A stretch of DNA of 64,000 nucleotides from the NCBI GenBank assembly GCA_025059375.1, contig JANXDO010000001.1, forward strand, positions 350,097-414,096, given 5' to 3'. The DNA is from Candidatus Nezhaarchaeota archaeon (GTDB lineage Archaea; Thermoproteota; Methanomethylicia; Nezhaarchaeales; WYZ-LMO8). This document shows positions 1 through 7,957 of the stretch, one piece after another (within the stretch, counting starts at the first letter, position 1; the number at the start of each line of letters is the position of its first letter). The notes beneath the pieces were generated by a model. The model was not told the origin of the DNA and ran no database searches. It saw only the letters and a list, made by a program, of their open reading frames with translations. Position numbers and translations under genes: made by a program.

Positions 1-411
1 TCCATTGGAGGAGCCTTAGGTTACTTCCACCTAGCTCAACGATTTAATCAACCTGTTGAGAGGGTCGCATTAGTTAAGGTGGCCCTCTTAAGGAGCCTAC
101 TAGCTTTCCTCATAGTATTTACATTACAGCTCTCAACCCTTAGCACGATAGTGATCATGATATTATTGGCATTATTAGGCTACCTCTACGCACTATTCAA
201 CACCTACACCTTGACCTTGTCAATGGAGCTCCTCCCGAGAAAGAGAATTGGACTTTTTGATGCACTTGTAAGCTTAGGCTCCGTCTGCGGCTCCTTCATT
301 GGCCCTCTTATTGCCGAGAAAGCTGGCTTTACGTGCGCATTCTTAATGAGCAGCGTGACCTTCCTCATTTCATCCATAATCTTCAAGGTATTCAGTAGAG
401 GTGCAATGTGA
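1..411 (+). CDS. MFS-type transporter, C-terminal part (5' truncated by window edge)
   Basis: The reading frame is open from base 1, so only the C-terminal part of the gene is present. The translated part has at least three long hydrophobic segments separated by short charged loops. A loop containing LLPRKRIGLFDALVSLGSV and a following GPLIAEKAG stretch resemble the cytoplasmic loop and entry to TM11 of major facilitator superfamily transporters. The protein ends just after the last helix with a short basic tail. The substrate cannot be judged. An internal GTG at 79 is unlikely to be the start, because the frame reads as membrane protein upstream of it. No neighbour suggests a partner. Confidence 0.6.
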   Translation, partial: SIGGALGYFHLAQRFNQPVERVALVKVALLRSLLAFLIVFTLQLSTLSTIVIMILLALLGYLYALFNTYTLTLSMELLPRKRIGLFDALVSLGSVCGSFIGPLIAEKAGFTCAFLMSSVTFLISSIIFKVFSRGAM

Positions 412-631
412 CATGGCATCGTAGGGTGTAGCCTTCAAAATGTGCATCAGCCTCTTCAAAGTCCAGCTCCCATACCATCAAACATCAGAGAGAAGACCAA
501 ATAACAATAGATGCTCGTAAAAATTCTCTATTTGATGTCAAATGCAAGGCCATTTGGTCAATTTTTAATCGAAGTCATGCAGGAGTAAGCGCCATATGAT
601 TATGGCTTAAATGTAGTCGTTATCTTCATCA

Positions 632-1657
632 TCAACGTTTAAGCACGTTCCTCATCTCCTTAATCCACTGCGGCTCAATAAATCTTGTATGGCAAGTCTC
701 GCAGATTTGACCTTTAGGCGTCTCACCCTTCAGGATTTTATTTATGGTACATAATGTCCTAAGGAATAGTGCTGAATTAAGCATGATGAAGTGACTCTTA
801 TCCTTATGCAAACAGTGGTTTAAAGTCCCTCTAGCCTTTCCGCGAACCTCGTCCTTCAATATGCCTTTTATCACCTTCTCTCTTGGGTGGGAGGCGAGCT
901 TAAACATAAATTGTGGATTCTTACCCTCAATTCTTGCTACTCCGATTTTTGCAAACCCTCCGATGTCCGGAGAATAATTTAGTTTTAACCTCAACTTTTT
1001 GATAATTTCAACATCTCCTATCTCATTCGCTAAGTAATCGACTATTTGATCGAAGCAGCCCATACAGAAGCTAAAATTCTCAACCGGAATGCCTTTCTTT
1101 TTCTCCAATTCGCAGAAGTAGGTTTCTTCTCTACCGCTTTGCTGAACCTCTCTACTAATGAGCATTCTCCTCTCACAGAGATCTTGAGGTAACCCTACTT
1201 TGCTTATGAGCTTCTCAGTTAAATCAAGCACGTCTCTTATGTTTAAGTAAAACATGACCCAATTGGACCATCTTTCAGGGCCTACTCGACGGACAGATGT
1301 TCTTTCAATGTGATAATTTTCTGGCTTGATGACTAAACATACGTTCCTCTTCTCTCCACATAACTCAACCTCAAGTAAACTCTTTTCATCAGGGATAACA
1401 TAGGCTTCCTTTCCACCCTTAATGATTCTCTCCCAACCTAAGTCTGATGGACTTCTTCCGTAGCGAGAGGGGTGGATGAGCCTTTCGATGGTTACTGGAG
1501 GCTTTTTGGAAACCCAGCCTCGAAAATTAGCGTATACTATCGGGAGCGGGGTCGGCTTGGGAACCTTAAAGCCAGCATTTATAAGCTCCTCCTGAAGTTC
1601 AAGTGATGCTGGGAAATAAATCTGGAGCGACTCAATATGGTACGTTCCAATATGCAT
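632..1657 (-). CDS. Unknown Cys-rich protein next to DNA methyltransferase; possible restriction partner
   Basis: I do not recognise this 341-residue protein. It has no signal peptide or membrane helix. It carries two CxxC pairs, one in the middle (CMGC) and one near the C-terminus (CETC, just before the last 20 residues), which could together bind zinc. An acidic-basic stretch around residues 90-110 (LLEVELCG followed by VCLVIKPE) loosely resembles the core of a PD-(D/E)XK nuclease, but the spacing is not convincing. It lies 58 bases downstream of the DNA methyltransferase on the same strand, so the pair is probably co-transcribed. Position suggests a type II restriction endonuclease or specificity partner. 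That role is inferred from context only. Confidence 0.55.
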   Translation of the reverse strand: MHIGTYHIESLQIYFPASLELQEELINAGFKVPKPTPLPIVYANFRGWVSKKPPVTIERLIHPSRYGRSPSDLGWERIIKGGKEAYVIPDEKSLLEVELCGEKRNVCLVIKPENYHIERTSVRRVGPERWSNWVMFYLNIRDVLDLTEKLISKVGLPQDLCERRMLISREVQQSGREETYFCELEKKKGIPVENFSFCMGCFDQIVDYLANEIGDVEIIKKLRLKLNYSPDIGGFAKIGVARIEGKNPQFMFKLASHPREKVIKGILKDEVRGKARGTLNHCLHKDKSHFIMLNSALFLRTLCTINKILKGETPKGQICETCHTRFIEPQWIKEMRNVLKR

Positions 1658-1715
1658 GTGCTATTATCCCTTGGAAGTAGAGTTAAGGTTAAAGTTTCCC
1701 GCTTTCTCCATCTTT

Positions 1716-2609
1716 CTATTTACCTATAACACTTTTCTGGGATTTGATTCTCTCTTGGAGAAATGTCCTTAATCTCTTAGCGTCATCCCTAACCACGTAC
1801 TCGATGACGTCCCCGGTGAGGGTTACTTGCTTGTAGCCAACTTTTTCCAGGATTATGTCCATTAGCTCCAAGTCCACCTCGTACCCGTAGCTGTTCCTGC
1901 CGAGCTCCTTGGCGACCTTCATCGTTGTCCCGGAGCCCAAGAAGGGGTCCAGCACCACCTCGCCTCTAAAGCTGAATAACTTAATCAAGCGCCTAGGGAT
2001 CTCTTCTGGGAAAGCTGCTATCCCCTCCTCAAGCCTACCTCTAAGTGGCAGTACGTTGACGATGTCCCACACTGTCAAGTACCACTTCTCCTTGTTGAAG
2101 ACCTCTATGTTTATCCTGGATGCCTCTAAGACCTTGTTGTCGAGCCTCTTCAGGTACGAGTAGTCGAAGCTGCCGTTCTGGAATATCAGTATCTCCTCGT
2201 AGATGTTGTCGGGATGATAGTACATTGGGTATGGGTGCTGCACCACAACACCACTCCTCCTACTTATGCGGATGTAGCCCTCAGGCTTCCTCCAAATGAT
2301 CTTGTCCCTGTACTCAAAGCCTTCGTCGATCATTATCTTGGTCATGTCGGCACATATTGGGTACAGCTTGCCCTCGATCCTGACATCCTGGGTCACGAAG
2401 CATGCGACCCTACCAGGAGCCAAGACCCTCTTTAGCTCCTTGGCGACGGCTCGAATCAAGTCGAGGTACTCATCGTAGCTCTTAAAGAGGCCCGGATAAT
2501 CGAAGGGAGCGTTGTAGTAAGGTGGGGATGTGACCACTAGGTGAACCGACCTATCGGGAACCTCCTTCATGTTCCTACAATCGCCAAAGATTATCTTGTG
2601 CCAGGTCAT
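1716..2609 (-). CDS. DNA methyltransferase, beta-class (N4-cytosine or N6-adenine)
   Basis: S-adenosylmethionine-dependent DNA amino-methyltransferase. Catalytic motif IV, TSPPYYNAPFDYPG, lies near residue 28. The SAM-binding motif I, DPFLGSGTT, lies near residue 220. Catalytic motif before SAM motif is the order of the beta class. The SPPY form favours N4-cytosine methylation but does not exclude N6-adenine. At 297 residues it is a normal stand-alone type II enzyme. The start is an ATG at 2609. A gene of unknown function follows closely on the same strand, which would fit a restriction-modification pair. The target sequence cannot be predicted. Confidence 0.85.
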   Translation of the reverse strand: MTWHKIIFGDCRNMKEVPDRSVHLVVTSPPYYNAPFDYPGLFKSYDEYLDLIRAVAKELKRVLAPGRVACFVTQDVRIEGKLYPICADMTKIMIDEGFEYRDKIIWRKPEGYIRISRRSGVVVQHPYPMYYHPDNIYEEILIFQNGSFDYSYLKRLDNKVLEASRINIEVFNKEKWYLTVWDIVNVLPLRGRLEEGIAAFPEEIPRRLIKLFSFRGEVVLDPFLGSGTTMKVAKELGRNSYGYEVDLELMDIILEKVGYKQVTLTGDVIEYVVRDDAKRLRTFLQERIKSQKSVIGK

Positions 2610-2982
2610 TTACACTCATCCATCCTAGATACACATCATTTAACCCATCCTTAATGGGTCTATGATGGTTCGGCTAAGGCTGGACATTTGTTCCTTAACC
2701 TCTCTCTGTTTATTCGACCATTTTGTAAAGGCCATCTTAAAATTCAACACTCTTTTAAATTACTTAGTCATAGAGAAGTTTTTCTATCATGAATTTAAAC
2801 CTTTTCTATATTTTAAGGGCTTTAAAGATTTTCTAAAACATGAAATTATGAGTAAAACATCTCTCATGGAACTCTCACAGACTACTACTTCTACCCCTTA
2901 TCAGTTCAGCCTTTCCTCTCAGGTCCACGAAGGAGGGCTATTACTTTAATGGTATCCGTCTTCTTGCTTAGCGTCATTAACA
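2610..2982. other. 373-base AT-rich gap without a supported gene
   Basis: The gap lies upstream of the methyltransferase (minus strand) and downstream of the asparagine-synthetase-like gene (minus strand). It is rich in A/T runs. A 95-codon frame on the plus strand at 2662-2949 is low-complexity, full of Phe, Leu, Ser and Thr, has no ribosome binding site and shows no family resemblance. I see no tRNA, clear inverted repeat or other RNA signature. It probably holds the methyltransferase promoter and otherwise nothing I can name. Confidence 0.5.
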
Positions 2983-3939
2983 CTAATCATCCATGTAGTG
3001 GAGCACTGTACCATTAAGGTTGGTGTAGGCGCCGCAAAACCTACAATAATCTTTAACCATCAGTCTTCCACACACTGAGCAGGCTGTTGAACCCTCAACT
3101 TTACCCGGAGCCTCTAAGCCCAATTCTATGAACCTGTAAGCCAGCCATGCATGGACTTTACTGGGGGGCTTAAAGCCCATCTCCCTCTCAACTAGTCTTA
3201 CCATATTATCGCTCACTTTGGAAGCTAACATTTTAAGCATAGCTTGGGATCCAGACCCAATGTTAACTGGAGTCTTAGGTCTACTAGCCACTTCCACGAG
3301 TCCATACATTCTAAGCGCCTCCCTAAGCAACGCCTTCCCAACCCCCTCATCGACTAGACATTTCAAGGGCAATTTCAATACAATCTCCTTGACCGCATCG
3401 GTATAAAGAGGGGTTTGAACTCTTATTCCTAGAGCTTGACCTATATAGACTGTTGGCAGCCAAGAACTGATCGCCCTCTCCTCAATCCAGCTTCTTACAT
3501 AGCTCTCAGGCTTATTGCACAGGAAGGTGTAACCAACGAAAAGCTCATCTCCACCATCACCCGACAGTATGCTAGAGCACCCCATGCTCTTAGCCCTGCT
3601 CATGGCTATGTAGTGAACAACGTCAGCCGAGACTTCTACTGGATCTATGACCCTAATGTTCTCTAGGACCCAATCCACAGCCTTTAAGTACTCCTTCACA
3701 TTGGGCCTAACAATCGTGTGGCTCTTAATCTTGAGCTTGCGTGCTACCATTGAAGCGTACCATACATCTGGACCGCCTAAGTCAACTGTTAATGCTTTAA
3801 GCTCCTCTCTTCTCGGGTGTACCAGCACTATGAAACTTGTATCAACTCCTCCAGAGAGGAGTGTCCATTCACATTTAGAAGCTTCTCTAGCAACTATCTC
3901 AACAATGACGTTGATGTACTTTGAACACTCAAAGTTCAA
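2983..3939 (-). CDS. Asparagine-synthetase-like PP-loop amidotransferase domain with C-terminal zinc ribbon
   Basis: An ATP-pyrophosphatase (PP-loop) enzyme related to the synthetase domain of AsnB. The PP-loop SGGVDTSF lies at about residue 29, and the AsnB signature SGDGGDELFVGY near residue 125. The N-terminal glutaminase domain of AsnB is absent, so a free-ammonia or partner-supplied reaction is possible. The last 35 residues hold two CxxC pairs (CSVCG and CRFCG), an added zinc ribbon. The first codon is TTG. Family knowledge supports adenylation of a carboxylate followed by amide transfer, but the substrate is unknown. It stands alone. Asparagine synthetase, a beta-lactam-synthetase-like enzyme or a modifier of another small molecule or tRNA all remain possible. 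Confidence 0.75.
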   Translation of the reverse strand: MNFECSKYINVIVEIVAREASKCEWTLLSGGVDTSFIVLVHPRREELKALTVDLGGPDVWYASMVARKLKIKSHTIVRPNVKEYLKAVDWVLENIRVIDPVEVSADVVHYIAMSRAKSMGCSSILSGDGGDELFVGYTFLCNKPESYVRSWIEERAISSWLPTVYIGQALGIRVQTPLYTDAVKEIVLKLPLKCLVDEGVGKALLREALRMYGLVEVASRPKTPVNIGSGSQAMLKMLASKVSDNMVRLVEREMGFKPPSKVHAWLAYRFIELGLEAPGKVEGSTACSVCGRLMVKDYCRFCGAYTNLNGTVLHYMDD

Positions 3940-3978
3940 GACTAAACCCCACGAACTCTACTGTTTAGCCCAGCCCAT

Positions 3979-3990
3979 TAGTTAAAAGGC
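3979..3990 (-). promoter_or_regulatory. TATA box of the PP-loop amidotransferase gene
   Basis: Read on the minus strand this is GCCTTTTAACTA. It is centred about 45 bases upstream of the TTG start at 3939, which would place transcription initiation near 3958 with a short leader. Assigned by position and A/T composition only. Confidence 0.4.
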
Positions 3991-4197
3991 TTCCTGAAAA
4001 GACTTAATGAAAGTAGCATGCATTAAAAGCTCTACAAGCTCTAATTTAGGCTCTAACACTAGTAAGGTGGTCAACAGATCTACGCTAAAATAATCTTAAA
4101 ACTTTAACCTTCAGCATAAACCTTTAACACAGATATGAACCAGCTCAAAGTGAACTCGTCACGATAGCATGAGGGCAGCTTAGAGGGGTGGTAGTAC

Positions 4198-4659
4198 GTG
4201 TACGTATGGTATTTTGCTTACGGTAGGAATGTGGATATAAGCACCTTCACAAACAGGGTTGGTAGGCCAATAATCATGTTCAGAGGCATACTGCCAGGTT
4301 ACAAAATAAGCTTCCACAAACATCCTGGTCCAAAGGTAGGCGTGGGCTATGCCACAATACATCCAGCAGTTAAGGAGTGGGTTGAGGGCGTCCTCTACTT
4401 GATTACCGTTGACCAACTCATAAGGCTGGACGAGATAGAGGGCGTTCCGGCAAACCACTATAAGCATGAGGATGTGGATGTGTGGTGTATCGAGCAGGCT
4501 AGATGGATTAAAGCGGTAACATACGTGGCCGTTAAGGTAGATGAGACATTGAGGCCCGATAAGAGGTACTTAACCCAAATAATTGAGGGAGCAAAAGCAG
4601 TAGGACTAAGCAGAGAATGGATTGGTAAGCTCGAAGAGCTTATGAAAGAGGCCACTTAA
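4198..4659 (+). CDS. Gamma-glutamylcyclotransferase-like (GGCT/AIG2 fold) protein
   Basis: A 153-residue single-domain protein. It opens with YVWYFAYGRNVD, matching the YGxN phosphate-binding-like loop at the start of the gamma-glutamylcyclotransferase fold. The central VEGVLYLITVDQLIRLDEIEG segment matches the conserved strand and helix of the family, including the acidic residues. Family members cleave gamma-glutamyl or related amide linkages with cyclisation; the archaeal substrate is unknown. The start is GTG at 4198, chosen because a strong Shine-Dalgarno sequence, GAGGGGTGG (4183-4191), lies six bases upstream. It is followed by about 220 bases without a clear gene. Confidence 0.75.
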   Translation: MYVWYFAYGRNVDISTFTNRVGRPIIMFRGILPGYKISFHKHPGPKVGVGYATIHPAVKEWVEGVLYLITVDQLIRLDEIEGVPANHYKHEDVDVWCIEQARWIKAVTYVAVKVDETLRPDKRYLTQIIEGAKAVGLSREWIGKLEELMKEAT

Positions 4660-4880
4660 ATTCTTAAGATCTCGACTGGAGTACTTTAATGAGACACCAC
4701 AGGGCTAGATGTCGAGGTCTTTGAGCTGCTTACTATGCTCCACGATCTAAGCAATTTAGAAGTGCGTGAAAGGTTTTCTAGGCATCGTAGACACTTCAAA
4801 GACTGCTTCAATTAATTCAAGAAGCATGGGCGAGTAAGATTTTTCAACATTATGCGCCAACCATTGAAGTGTAAGCCTTA

Positions 4881-5336
4881 ATGTCAGGTGAGGCCTTGAT
4901 TAAGGTATTCATTTCAGGCCCCATACAAGGCATGGAGCACAACCAGGAGTATAGAGCTAGGATTAGGAGGCTTCTTGAATCTAGAGGTTACGAGGTAATA
5001 GATCCGTGGGAAAGAGAGAAGGTGTTCTATAGAGCATCTAGAGAGGACTGGTGGAAGAACGTACCTCCTAGAGAGTTCATAGAGAGGGACTTAAGGGATG
5101 TAGAGAGATGTGACGCGCTCATAGCTTATCTTCCTAGGCTATCAGCCGGGACATGCATGGAGCTATTCTATGCTAAGCTTAAGGGGAAGAAGGTCGTGTC
5201 AATTATAGAGTTTGACAACCCAAGCCCATGGATAACACTGCACTCAGACGTGATATTGAGGAGTTTAGATGAGCTTGAAATGTATGTTGAGAGGAGAGGT
5301 TTAGAAGAGCTGTTAAGTGAGCGTACGCGGTGTTGA
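4881..5336 (+). CDS. Nucleoside 2-deoxyribosyltransferase-like protein
   Basis: A 151-residue Rossmann-like protein beginning with IKVFISGPIQGM. This glycine-rich first strand and loop is typical of the nucleoside 2-deoxyribosyltransferase/nucleotide N-hydrolase family. The later IERDLRDVERCDALIAYL and AGTCMELFYAKLKGKKV segments match the conserved D-x-x-x-CDxLIA strand and the GTxxE helix carrying the catalytic glutamate. The family transfers or hydrolyses N-glycosidic bonds of nucleosides or nucleoside monophosphates. Its stop overlaps the start of the next gene, so the two are probably translated together. Nucleotide salvage or house-cleaning of damaged nucleotides is the likeliest role, by family only. 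Confidence 0.7.
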   Translation: MSGEALIKVFISGPIQGMEHNQEYRARIRRLLESRGYEVIDPWEREKVFYRASREDWWKNVPPREFIERDLRDVERCDALIAYLPRLSAGTCMELFYAKLKGKKVVSIIEFDNPSPWITLHSDVILRSLDELEMYVERRGLEELLSERTRC

Positions 5337-5713
5337 GCTTGACTCCTAGGGTTGAGGACGTAGTGGAGGAGGTTGTTAAGGCGATCATCGAAACCGTAAA
5401 GCTTAAGGATAGGGGGTTCAAGCCAGCAGCTATACAAGATGTCTTAAAAAGTGGACCCTGGAAATACGTTGAACCGATAAGTGTTGGCGATGACTATTCA
5501 ATAGTGTTAAAGGTTCCCCATTTAAGGCCCTGTGATAAGGATTATGTGCAAGCAGAGGGACTAGGTGAGGTGGTAGAGCCCATTAGGAACTTCTCGTTAG
5601 TCATAAGGTTTAATGGAAGCTACGTGGCGATTGGAAGTTCAGCCATGCGAGTATCCCTGAATGTTCCTGGCGAGGCCTTGGAGAGGATTATTAAGTTGTG
5701 CTTTAAGCATTAA
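5330..5713 (+). CDS. Conserved-looking hypothetical protein, 127 residues
   Basis: Not recognised. The protein is soluble and mixed alpha/beta, with a helical N-terminus (about residues 6-30) followed by strand-rich segments such as SIVLKVPHLR and NFSLVIRFNGSYVAIG. No cysteine cluster or nucleotide-binding motif is visible. The GTG start at 5330 overlaps the last codons of the upstream deoxyribosyltransferase-like gene by seven bases. This implies translational coupling, so it may act with that enzyme. Codon use looks like that of neighbouring genes. Confidence 0.6.
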   Translation: MLSLTPRVEDVVEEVVKAIIETVKLKDRGFKPAAIQDVLKSGPWKYVEPISVGDDYSIVLKVPHLRPCDKDYVQAEGLGEVVEPIRNFSLVIRFNGSYVAIGSSAMRVSLNVPGEALERIIKLCFKH

Positions 5714-5745
5714 ACGAGAATCAAGTCGATTCGAAGCGTTTACTA

Positions 5746-6174
5746 TCATAGTACTTTGGCCTCCTTTAAGCTTCTCTCAATTAAGCTCACGTACCTCTTC
5801 ACGGACTGAAGAATTCTCTCAGCATAATCTCTTGTGAACGCTCTTGATGCTGGTATCCCCTCCCTCTCATAGCCGTAAAGGGCCACCCCCCTTATGGAGG
5901 CTAGCTGAGAGACGAGCATAGCTAGCTCACTAACCTCGAGCTTAACGCCTTCCGGTAGAGAGTCGCTATGCTCCACGAGTACGTCACTCACGTCATGGCT
6001 TCGTGGGTACTCTATTCCAATAGCTCTCAACAAGGCCTTAACAGCCATTTCGAGAGCTTCCTGAGACCTCCTAATCGAAGTTGCATTATCACCGTCCTCT
6101 AAGGCCATGTCTGCTTCCTTCAGAAAACGCTTGGATCTAAAGATGTAGTCCCTAGCCATCTCTATGTTTATCAT
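5746..6174 (-). CDS. HEPN-domain protein (partner of MNT nucleotidyltransferase)
   Basis: A 142-residue all-helical HEPN domain. The segment RRSQEALEMAVKALLRAIG followed by PRSHDVSDVL is the typical core of the family, and a long C-terminal helix follows. HEPN proteins paired with minimal nucleotidyltransferases act as toxin-like RNases, with the nucleotidyltransferase as antitoxin or modifier. It overlaps the upstream nucleotidyltransferase gene by four bases (5' end at 6174, partner stop at 6171), the standard arrangement for these pairs. Toxicity is inferred from the family and not visible in the sequence. Confidence 0.8.
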   Translation of the reverse strand: MINIEMARDYIFRSKRFLKEADMALEDGDNATSIRRSQEALEMAVKALLRAIGIEYPRSHDVSDVLVEHSDSLPEGVKLEVSELAMLVSQLASIRGVALYGYEREGIPASRAFTRDYAERILQSVKRYVSLIERSLKEAKVL

Positions 6175-6683
6175 ACCTTAATCACTTCACCTAATCTTGC
6201 TCCCGGCTTTAGAACCCAGTACCATCCATGCTTGCCTCTAACCCTAGTGGCACCTAGCTCCCTAAGCCTTTCTCTAAGCTTTTTAAGCTCATTATCTAGA
6301 AAATCACCCTTATCGATTAATGGTATCCCATCGACGGTCAGGTCTAAGAGTATTGGTGGGTGCTTCTGAACCTCCTCAGGTGTTAATATGACTTCAGATA
6401 TCGTTGTAGGTAGACCCTTATCTCTTAATATCTTCCTCAAGCTCAAGGTCCTCTGTCTAAACACTCTCTTGACTTGGAACGCTATCTCAAGCCTCTCATC
6501 CACCTCCTCACTAAGGCCTCTAGCAACTACAAGCAAGTCTATGTCACTGCCCTCAGAGAATTCACCTCTAGCCACACTGCCGAAAATGTACACCGAAATG
6601 AGATTGTCGCGAAGGAACTCCATGAGTACATCGAGGTAAACGTTAAGGTACTCCTTAAGCGCATCACTCAAAGCATCACTCAT
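6171..6683 (-). CDS. MNT-type minimal nucleotidyltransferase
   Basis: A 170-residue DNA-polymerase-beta-superfamily nucleotidyltransferase. The signature YIFGSVARGEFSEGSDIDLLV lies at about residues 33-52, with the GS loop and the DxD metal ligands intact. A longer than usual C-terminal extension (about residues 100-170), rich in basic residues, contains GKHGWYWVLKPGARLG, possibly a small wing-like nucleic-acid-binding element. It is the first gene of the MNT/HEPN pair. Known antitoxins of this class AMPylate the HEPN toxin; that reaction is inferred here. Its start is ATG at 6683, close to a repeated SDAL motif. Confidence 0.8.
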   Translation of the reverse strand: MSDALSDALKEYLNVYLDVLMEFLRDNLISVYIFGSVARGEFSEGSDIDLLVVARGLSEEVDERLEIAFQVKRVFRQRTLSLRKILRDKGLPTTISEVILTPEEVQKHPPILLDLTVDGIPLIDKGDFLDNELKKLRERLRELGATRVRGKHGWYWVLKPGARLGEVIKV

Positions 6684-6910
6684 TTATAGGGATCCACCGA
6701 GAGAAGGTTCGCTCAGCATTAATTAAACATTACTATCACACTAATCCATCACCATCGCTCACACTTTGAGGGGGTCAACTCTCATCACCTAAAGCTATCA
6801 CAGTATTGCAAGAGGCCCCTCATTATCTTAATTAAGGCTGTTGTCGAACCCAAAGTTGATCATCCCTAGCAGCTCATCAACATTAAAAAGTTAACTCTAC
6901 GTAGACGTCC

Positions 6911-7957
6911 CTACAATGCGTACTCTCTCTTCCTCTTCCTTAAGAGGTATATGAAGAATGGCCCTCCGGCTAAGGCTGTTACTATCCCCACGGGTATTTG
7001 AGCTGGTGCTAGGGCCACCCTCGCAATGCTATCGCACGTCACTAAGAAGATCGCTCCAAAGAGCATTGAGCAGGGCAGCAGTACCCTATGGTCTGGGCCA
7101 ACGATAAGCCTGACGATGTGTGGCACCATGAGGCCCACGAAAGCAATCATCCCTATAAAGGAAACGGCTATTGCTGTTGCCAAGGAGCTCACAACTATCA
7201 GTATAAGCTTTAATACCTCTATATTCACTCCAAGGGTCAAGGCAGTCTCCTCACCCATCAACATTATGTTAAGGTCCCTAGCATATAGCATGGCTACAAT
7301 GCAGCAAACTATTAGGATGGGCATTGATATGGTCACGTAGTCCCACCGAGCCATAGCTAAGTTCCCTAGAAGCCAGAAATATAGACCATGAAGCTTCTCA
7401 CCAGCCATCATTGAGAGAAAGGAGGTTATGGCTGAGAGTAGCATGCCAACAGCTATGCCAGATAGAAGAAGGGTCATGACTGGAACCCTACCACCAACCC
7501 TACTAAGGTTATAAACTGCCACTAGCGCTATCATGGCGAACATGAAGGCCATAGTTGGAATAGCTGCTATACCTAAGACTGCAAATCCAAAACCTAAAAC
7601 AATCGCTAAAGCAGCCCCAAGCGCAGCTCCAGCTGAGACCCCTACGACATACGGATCAGCCATTGGATTCCTAAACATCCCTTGAAGAAGAGCTCCAGCA
7701 AGTGATAGTGCTGCTCCGACTACGCAACCCATTAGGACTCTAGGAACTCTAATTGTCAATATTATCTTCTCGTAGACTACATCAACATCAACTAATGGAT
7801 TCAATGGCTTAAGAAGAGCTTTCAAGACATCTGTGGGAGGTATGAAGAAGGAGCCTATACAGGTGGAAAGAATTATCGTGATAAATAAGGCAATCACTAA
7901 GAGTGTAGTGTACAGTTTCCACCTTCGCCTTCTAGCTGCGATCGCTGTTGGTATCAA
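6911..7957 (-). CDS. btuC: BtuC/FecCD-type ABC transporter permease
   Basis: Inner-membrane permease for cobamide or iron-chelate uptake. At 348 residues with about nine or ten hydrophobic segments, it has the family hallmarks. These are RVPRVLMGCVVGAALSLAG, FRNPMADPYVVGVSAGA, GEETALTLGVN (coupling to the ATPase) and FVGLMVPHIVRLIVGPDHR. It starts with TTG at 7957 inside the stop of the binding-protein gene (TTGA overlap), so it is translationally coupled to it. The location next to cobalamin genes favours corrinoid rather than iron transport. No ATP-binding subunit gene is adjacent, which is unusual. Confidence 0.85.
   Translation of the reverse strand: MIPTAIAARRRRWKLYTTLLVIALFITIILSTCIGSFFIPPTDVLKALLKPLNPLVDVDVVYEKIILTIRVPRVLMGCVVGAALSLAGALLQGMFRNPMADPYVVGVSAGAALGAALAIVLGFGFAVLGIAAIPTMAFMFAMIALVAVYNLSRVGGRVPVMTLLLSGIAVGMLLSAITSFLSMMAGEKLHGLYFWLLGNLAMARWDYVTISMPILIVCCIVAMLYARDLNIMLMGEETALTLGVNIEVLKLILIVVSSLATAIAVSFIGMIAFVGLMVPHIVRLIVGPDHRVLLPCSMLFGAIFLVTCDSIARVALAPAQIPVGIVTALAGGPFFIYLLRKRKREYAL

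Noticed and set aside
2662-2949. 95-codon plus-strand frame between the methyltransferase and the PP-loop gene
   Set aside because: Low-complexity, very A/T-rich, no ribosome binding site, no family resemblance and unlike the codon use of neighbouring genes.
4693-4815. Coding-looking 40-codon frame (DVEVFELLTMLHDLSN and following) before the deoxyribosyltransferase-like gene
   Set aside because: No start codon near its beginning, no ribosome binding site and no recognised family; it could be a remnant but support is too weak to list.
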